A stretch of 64,000 bases of DNA from Sorex araneus (lineage: Eukaryota; Chordata; Mammalia; Eulipotyphla; Soricidae): NCBI RefSeq assembly GCF_027595985.1, contig NC_073306.1:80390599-80454598 (forward strand), read 5' to 3'. The notes under the pieces are model-generated. The model saw only the letters and a program-made list of their open reading frames with translations. It was not told where the DNA came from and searched no databases. Of this stretch, positions 59,332-64,000 are shown piece after piece. Position numbers and translations under genes: made by a program. The stretch's first letter is position 1, and each line of letters starts with the position of its first letter.

Positions 59332-59577
59332 CCTGATAGCACAGCGGGTAGGACGTTTGCCTTGCACGAAGCCGACTCAGGTTTGATTCTTTCGTCCCTC
59401 TCTGAGAGCCCGGTAAGCTACTGAGAGTATCCCACCCACACAGCAGAGCCTAGCAAGCTACCTATAGCGTATTTGATATGCCAAAAACAGTAACAAGTCT
59501 CACAATGGAGACGTTACTGGTGCCCGCTCAAGCAAATCGATGGACAGTGGAACAACAGTGCTACAGTGCTATAGTGC
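59332..59577 (+). repeat. SINE type B
   Basis: Starts tagcacagcgggtaggacgt and ends cagtgctacagtgctatagt. Short target word cacctgata flanks it. Confidence 0.93.
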
Positions 59578-60199
59578 TTCACCTGATACCTTACAGGTCC
59601 CAAATGAGGAATCAACCATATACTTATAGAAAAGTCCACCATTCAAGACCATGCTTTAAGAAGAAAGAATCATCCTAAAAATGAAGAGCTTTTCTGACAT
59701 TCAGAGCAATTCATTCTAATACTCTGTCAAACAGCTAGTTTCCCAAAGGTATCTGAAAAAGACTTGGTTTGCCACATTTGAACATGAACTTTTCAGGAAG
59801 CTATCTGCCACTGGCCTAACACGTCAACCAGTCAAGCCTTTTACTATCATGAAATAGAAATTTTGGGAAACATCTGGGGGAATCGTTTTCTTGCATCAAC
59901 TCACTCCATTATTGTGATCTTGTTTTGTTCTTTTACCCCATAAGAAGCAAATAAAGAGACTTACCAACATTACATGTTGATATTTAAAAATAAATGTCAG
60001 CAGTGCAGCTGTGCAAAGTGAGTGAGGCCAGCCTAATATTCTCTCTTTCCCCAAACCATCGAGCCCAAAGGGAGGGCCAAGTCAGGACAGGGGAAACACG
60101 GGTTCTCTGGGACTTGCAAACATGGGAGGTTTCATGGGTTCATAGTTTACATTAACAATGACTGGAACGCACACAAACACGTTTTAGAAATTTCACAAA

Positions 60200-60295
60200 T
60201 AAAGCCACTAGGATCCAGCATGATGAAGGGACTTATTTAAGGTCATAGTGGATAAATGGAAGAGTCAAACTCAGACTGGTCCTGACCCCAGAAGG
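60200..60295 (-). repeat. MIR-like fragment
   Basis: gatgaagggacttatttaag, gtcatagtggataaatggaa and gagtcaaactcagactggtc fit a reversed MIR core. Confidence 0.5.
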
Positions 60296-60469
60296 CCATG
60301 CTTACACCTCACTGCCCACTTTGTCAGAAAAGTCAAGGAGCAGAGACCATTCTACAAAGTGAAAAAAATACTGAGAGAGCTGAGAGTCCAAAGAAGCAGA
60401 GACCTTACAGCGAAGCTCAGCTGAGCCAATGGGCATGCATCCAAACAAAGAAAAGCGCAACCAACTTAC

Positions 60470-60617
60470 AATAACTTTTAGGCTTCCCTTCACATCGAAA
60501 GATTTGATCACCCAGTTGACAGACTTTTTGCATTTCAAGATCAGGATGAGATTTTTGATCACTTCAGGATCCTTTCGAGAAGGTCTTATATCAATTATTA
60601 TATCCACCTGGAAAGCA
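60470..60617 (-). CDS. TGFBR3: TGFBR3 coding exon, orphan domain
   Basis: This 148-nt exon encodes SAFQVDIIIDIRPSRKDPEV through KSVNWVIKSFDVKGSLKVI, part of the orphan domain. The acceptor is ttcacag before TGCTTTCC. The donor is ATT before gtaagttgg, a strong site, and the exon ends in phase 0. Compared with the human protein as I recall it, the differences are conservative and the ILKCKKSVNWVIKSFDVKG core is unchanged. The open frame continues into the intron for a few codons (VSWL...), but that part is not coding. Confidence 0.96.
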
Positions 60618-60851
60618 CTGTGAATGGAAAATAAAGGCTGAGTTAGGACCCAAGTGCCAGAAAGCTGCAACTATCTCCCTTCTTCCAAGTCTTCATGTTT
60701 CTAGTGTCTGGCCAGTTGATTAAAAACCTGGAGTCAACTCCAGGCAAATGACATGTGCAAAACAGATTGTTAGTGCACACAAAACAAAATGGTTTTGCAT
60801 AACAATAGAAAAATATGCTTGCTGATAATTAGCCACTAACATTTTTCTCTT

Positions 60852-61031
60852 TTTTTTTTTTTTTTTTGCTTTTTGGGTCACACCCGGCGATGCACAGGGG
60901 TCACTCCTGGCTCATGCACTCAGGAATCTCCCCTGGCGGTGCTCAGGGGACCATATGGGATGCTGGGATTCGAACCAGGGTTGGCCGCGTGCAAGGCAAA
61001 TGCCCTACCTGCTGTGCTATCGCTCCAGCCC
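60852..61031 (-). repeat. SINE type A with 12-bp target duplication
   Basis: T run, gctttttgggtcacacccgg to gtgctatcgctccagccc. The word catttttctctt occurs at 60840-60851 and 61032-61043. Confidence 0.95.
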
Positions 61032-62187
61032 CATTTTTCTCTTCTTTAGAAAAAAAAAAGTCATTACTCAATGACTGTTTGAAATGGACTTGAGTAACTC
61101 AGCAGAGTTCACTTTTGAAGCGATATTACTGCTCTCTTAACCTTCAACACTTTCTTCTATGTGAAACTTTCCTATCAGCTATATGCACAAGATCTTTCAC
61201 AGAAGTGGAAAACAGCAGGGAGAATGGAGGTACAGCAGTTCAAAACATTTGAAAATTTCAGAATAAAGAAGCAAAAGGCTTATTCTGGATTTTTTTTTTT
61301 TTACTATAAGACTTGCTTACACTATTAACACAGATTTGTATCTGCATTTACTTTCCCAAACTTCTGGATATATAATTCTTAAAATAAAGAAAACAGATGG
61401 TCAATGAAATGATTACTGGAAAACTGATGGACACAAACCAAACTACTAAGAAATAAGTAAAGAACAGAATTGTTTTAAATCAAACAATAATATCTCTGTC
61501 ATTCTGAACTTAAAAAAAATTTCCTTTACAGCTTAGTTTTATACACTTGGAAATGTAAAATGAATAAGGTACTCAAATGAAGCCTTGGGCTTAGTAGCTA
61601 AGCACAACTGCCAAGTTACTTCTATTTCTCTTTCTTTACATTTTTCATGAAAATTTTCATGTAGGATAAAATCATATCTTACCACAAACTGGTTTGTAGT
61701 TTACCCACTTTGAAATAAAAATGGAGTCAAATTATAACTGTAAAATCCTCTACAACACACAATGTCATTTTTAACTTCCCATTGCACATGAAATGCAGAC
61801 TGAAGTGCGAGATGAGCCAACATCCACACTCTCCCTTTAAAAGACAATTCTCTAGTCATTCTTGATAGCAAGGGTTAAATTTCTAGTCCGAGAACAGGAA
61901 GCTGAGTGTGTGGAAGGGCAAGAGGCAAGTTGTCCATAACAGCTTTTTTGGCTTTGATGTGTCATGAATCACCATGAAGGACACCATAGTGCATACATAT
62001 ATGGATAATCGAATGCTTGCACACACACATACACACAGTCTTTACAGGGTAAATAGTTACAAGCAAAAGTGCTCTGGTGATGGTCTTTTTGCATTTTAGT
62101 GTTGGTAGGGACATAAAGTTGTACACAAAAACTTTAAGTGTTAACACTATCATAAACAGGTTATCTCAACAATATGTTAAAAAAAAG

Positions 62188-62360
62188 AATGAAACTCGAA
62201 AAATAGCACAGCGATGAGGCATTTGCCTTTTGTGCAGCTAACTCAGGTTCCAGTACCAGCACTGCCCATTGTCATCTGAGTTCTGCCAGGAGTGATCCCT
62301 GAGCACAGTGATCCCTGAGCCAGGAGTAAGTCATGAACAGAGTCCAGTATAGCCAAAAAG
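62188..62360 (+). repeat. SINE type A
   Basis: aaatagcacagcgatgaggc, tcaggttccagtaccagcac and agtgatccctgagc repeated twice. Confidence 0.85.
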
Positions 62361-62695
62361 CAACAAACAAATAATAATAATAATAAACTTAAACAAACAT
62401 AAACCAGAATGCCATTTTAAAATAATAATGATGTAAATAATGCAGATGTTGTGAATTTTCTTATTAGGGATAATCTCCAAGGGGAGAGTGGTGGCCCAAT
62501 AGTTAGTGTCCAACAGTGCAAGAGAGACTTTAGGGACTCCTTTGGACAGAAAGGATCTGAAGGCAGGCAGAAAAACAAAATACTAATGCTTGCACTCCAT
62601 TCTTCAAAGCTTCTATGACCCACATCCAAACATCAAGGGCTGGGCCTCATTCAGAAGACAGCTCTTCTCAGCCGAACCCACACACACAGTCTCAC

Positions 62696-62864
62696 CTGTA
62701 GGGGTTCGAGTTGGGGCTGATTAACTCAATGATGTGCACTTCTTTGTCCTGGGGCTGGTTGGACATCACACACCCTTCTGCTGCTTTGGGCTGCAAGTAC
62801 TCAGCCAGGTAATTGAGCGAGAGAAAGTTCTTCCCGATGTTGCATGTGGGAGGGAACACTTGAT
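62696..62864 (-). CDS. TGFBR3: TGFBR3 coding exon, orphan domain (first exon in window)
   Basis: This 169-nt exon encodes DQVFPPTCNIGKNFLSLNYL and on through EVHIIELISPNSNPY, in the membrane-distal orphan domain that forms one of the two TGF-beta binding regions. The acceptor reads ttgcag before ATCAAG and the donor is CAG before gtgaga. It enters with two bases of the Asp codon and leaves in phase 2; the last Ser codon is completed by the next exon. It contains two cysteines, in TCNIG and GCVM. The preceding exon is outside the window, so the entering phase is inferred from homology. Confidence 0.96.
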
Positions 62865-64000
62865 CTGCAAGGAAGGAAGCACATGGGGACAGTGTGTCAA
62901 ACCAGTACCAGATGGTCACCAGACTCCCAGGGACTAGAGGACAGAAAGCGGGACACAGGGAGCCCCCAAGCCTATAGGAAGCACTGGAGAACCCCAACCA
63001 CTTGTCCACGAAGCCTCCCTGGAGGTTGCCGGGGCCCTCCCACTGGCTGCCATTGAAATCCTCTTCTCTCCTGTCTACTTCTTTGTCCTCATTTATTTCC
63101 TCTGAACTGTCTTTCAGCCTTTTCAGCTCTTTTTCCTCAGCTCATCTCCTAAATGGTGCACATTACACAGCACCTGCCTGGACCCCATCCTGGAGGGTCC
63201 AACTCAGGAAATGGTGTTGGCCTAGGAATCCTGCTTTCTTAGAAGCTCCACAGTTGATCCTATTAGAAACCAATGCTATGAACTGCAGTTCCCCTCCCTC
63301 AATCCTCTCCTTGTCTTTTCTTCCTAGATGACCTGCATCACTCCCACTGTATAAACTTGTGCCAAGATCCTATTTCCCTTGATGATCTCAAACCTGTACT
63401 GTCATTGGTCTACCAAGCACACTTTTATCACAAGTGTGCTGATAAATTGTTCAGTAGCACAGGCCAGCCGGAAGCCAGTGCTCTACCCTACTTCCCAACA
63501 GGCTCCTCTGTAGACTGTTGAAATTTTAGTTAACAGAGAACGAGCCACCTGCTTCTCAGGTTTCCCCTGCAAAATTAACCATTCCCTCTTATTTATTTCT
63601 TGGAGCACTTTATATTCTACAGAGTGAAGGGCGTATTATGGGGATCCTTAAAGGTGAGTTTTCACCCTCACCATCTTGACCCATACACTGCTGCTCATGT
63701 TGATATGGCACTTCACAGTTTATAAGGTGCTTTCACAAACAACATCCCAGGATAAATGTGCAAGAGCCAGAGTCTGAAGCTATATGCCACCATATATATG
63801 CCACTATATGCCACTTCCACAGCCTTGTGGTTGATGGGATTTCCAGATCATGATTTAAATGTTTAAACATAACTTAACTCTGCTGGCAGGCTGACAGCTG
63901 GGATCAGTGTCAGGGAAGTTCTAGGTATAGCAAACTTTCTTCAGAAGCCATAATTAATAAAAACCCTGGCACCTGAATGAAAAGAAGTTCTGCCTTTTTT
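62865..64000 (-). other. TGFBR3: Partial TGFBR3 intron at right edge
   Basis: Sequence upstream of the first exon in the window. Pyrimidine-rich on the plus strand near 63058-63145. A MIR-like fragment may lie at 63695-63775. No further exon was found to the window end. Confidence 0.8.
63695..63775 (-). repeat. MIR-like fragment
   Basis: tggcacttcacagtttataa and ggtgctttcacaaacaacat resemble the reversed MIR end. Low certainty. Confidence 0.4.

Larger units (their letters stand above)
55648..60469 (-). other. TGFBR3: TGFBR3 intron (4.8 kb)
   Basis: It contains three type A or B SINEs, a truncated SINE with target duplication, two CA repeats, a long GGAA/GGGA tract and a MIR-like piece. Stretches 55648-56095, 56435-57195, 57485-58000, 58350-59330 and 59590-60195 show nothing I recognise. 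Confidence 0.88.
60618..62695 (-). other. TGFBR3: TGFBR3 intron (2.1 kb)
   Basis: One minus-strand type A SINE with a target duplication and one plus-strand SINE. Positions 61045-62185 and 62365-62695 show nothing specific beyond a short CA stretch near 62020-62038. Confidence 0.9.
12270..64000 (-). other. TGFBR3: TGFBR3 gene, 3' two thirds (betaglycan)
   Basis: Betaglycan is a single-pass membrane proteoglycan co-receptor that binds TGF-beta1-3 and inhibins and presents TGF-beta2 to the type II receptor. Twelve coding exons, all on the minus strand, translate to a protein closely matching mammalian TGFBR3 as I remember it. Their intron phases agree throughout: 2, 0, 1, 0, 0, 0, 0, 0, 1, 1, 1. 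The coding total is 1988 nt, or 661 full residues plus the stop. The human protein is about 851 residues, so about 190 residues (signal peptide and first part of the orphan domain) lie past the right edge. No internal stop or frameshift was seen in any exon, so the gene looks functional. Introns range from 166 bp to about 12.2 kb. Confidence 0.97.

Overview
The window is mammalian genomic DNA, very probably from a shrew (Soricidae, Sorex-like). The evidence is dozens of copies of two tRNA-headed SINE types that I recall as typical of shrews. Type A has the head followed by a 'gagcactgccaggagtaat' body. Type B has the head followed by 'ccctctcggagagcctgg' and 'aaaacagtaac' modules. There are also several young L1 fragments and a few ancient MIR and L1 remnants. 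No prokaryotic, viral or plasmid genes are present.

The only gene I can support is TGFBR3 (betaglycan, TGF-beta receptor type III), on the minus strand. It fills the window from about 12270 to the right edge. Twelve coding exons can be placed to the base by AG/GT splice sites and matching intron phases: 62696-62864, 60470-60617, 55458-55647, 53041-53375, 52466-52618, 49753-49893, 49428-49586, 43008-43307, 40018-40141, 30066-30107, 27901-28008 and 15594-15712. Together they encode 661 residues plus the stop, which is the C-terminal part of the orphan domain, the ZP domain with both glycosaminoglycan attachment sites, the juxtamembrane linker, the membrane span and the short cytoplasmic tail. 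A 42-nt microexon (30066-30107) carries the linker and is easy to miss. The signal peptide and about 190 N-terminal residues lie beyond 64000. A long 3'UTR runs from 15593 to about 12270 and ends at an AATAAA signal (12295-12290).

Positions 1-12269 lie downstream of TGFBR3 and hold only repeats. The main ones are an L1 with a 5' inversion nested in the tail of a SINE (1034-4191) and a minus-strand L1 that splits a SINE (6089-7205). A ~376-bp repeat occurs at 10521-10930 and again in the last intron at 23990-24425. The introns are mostly repeat debris. One intron holds a local rearrangement with a 39-bp inverted copy and a 43-bp direct repeat (25187-25622).

I found no undescribed multi-gene system. 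The most interesting items are the microexon and its weak neighbouring splice donor, the nested L1 and SINE insertions whose order can be read from target-site duplications, the rearrangement at 25.2-25.6 kb, and the dispersed ~376-bp repeat. Family names come from recognition of the sequence; no database search was run.
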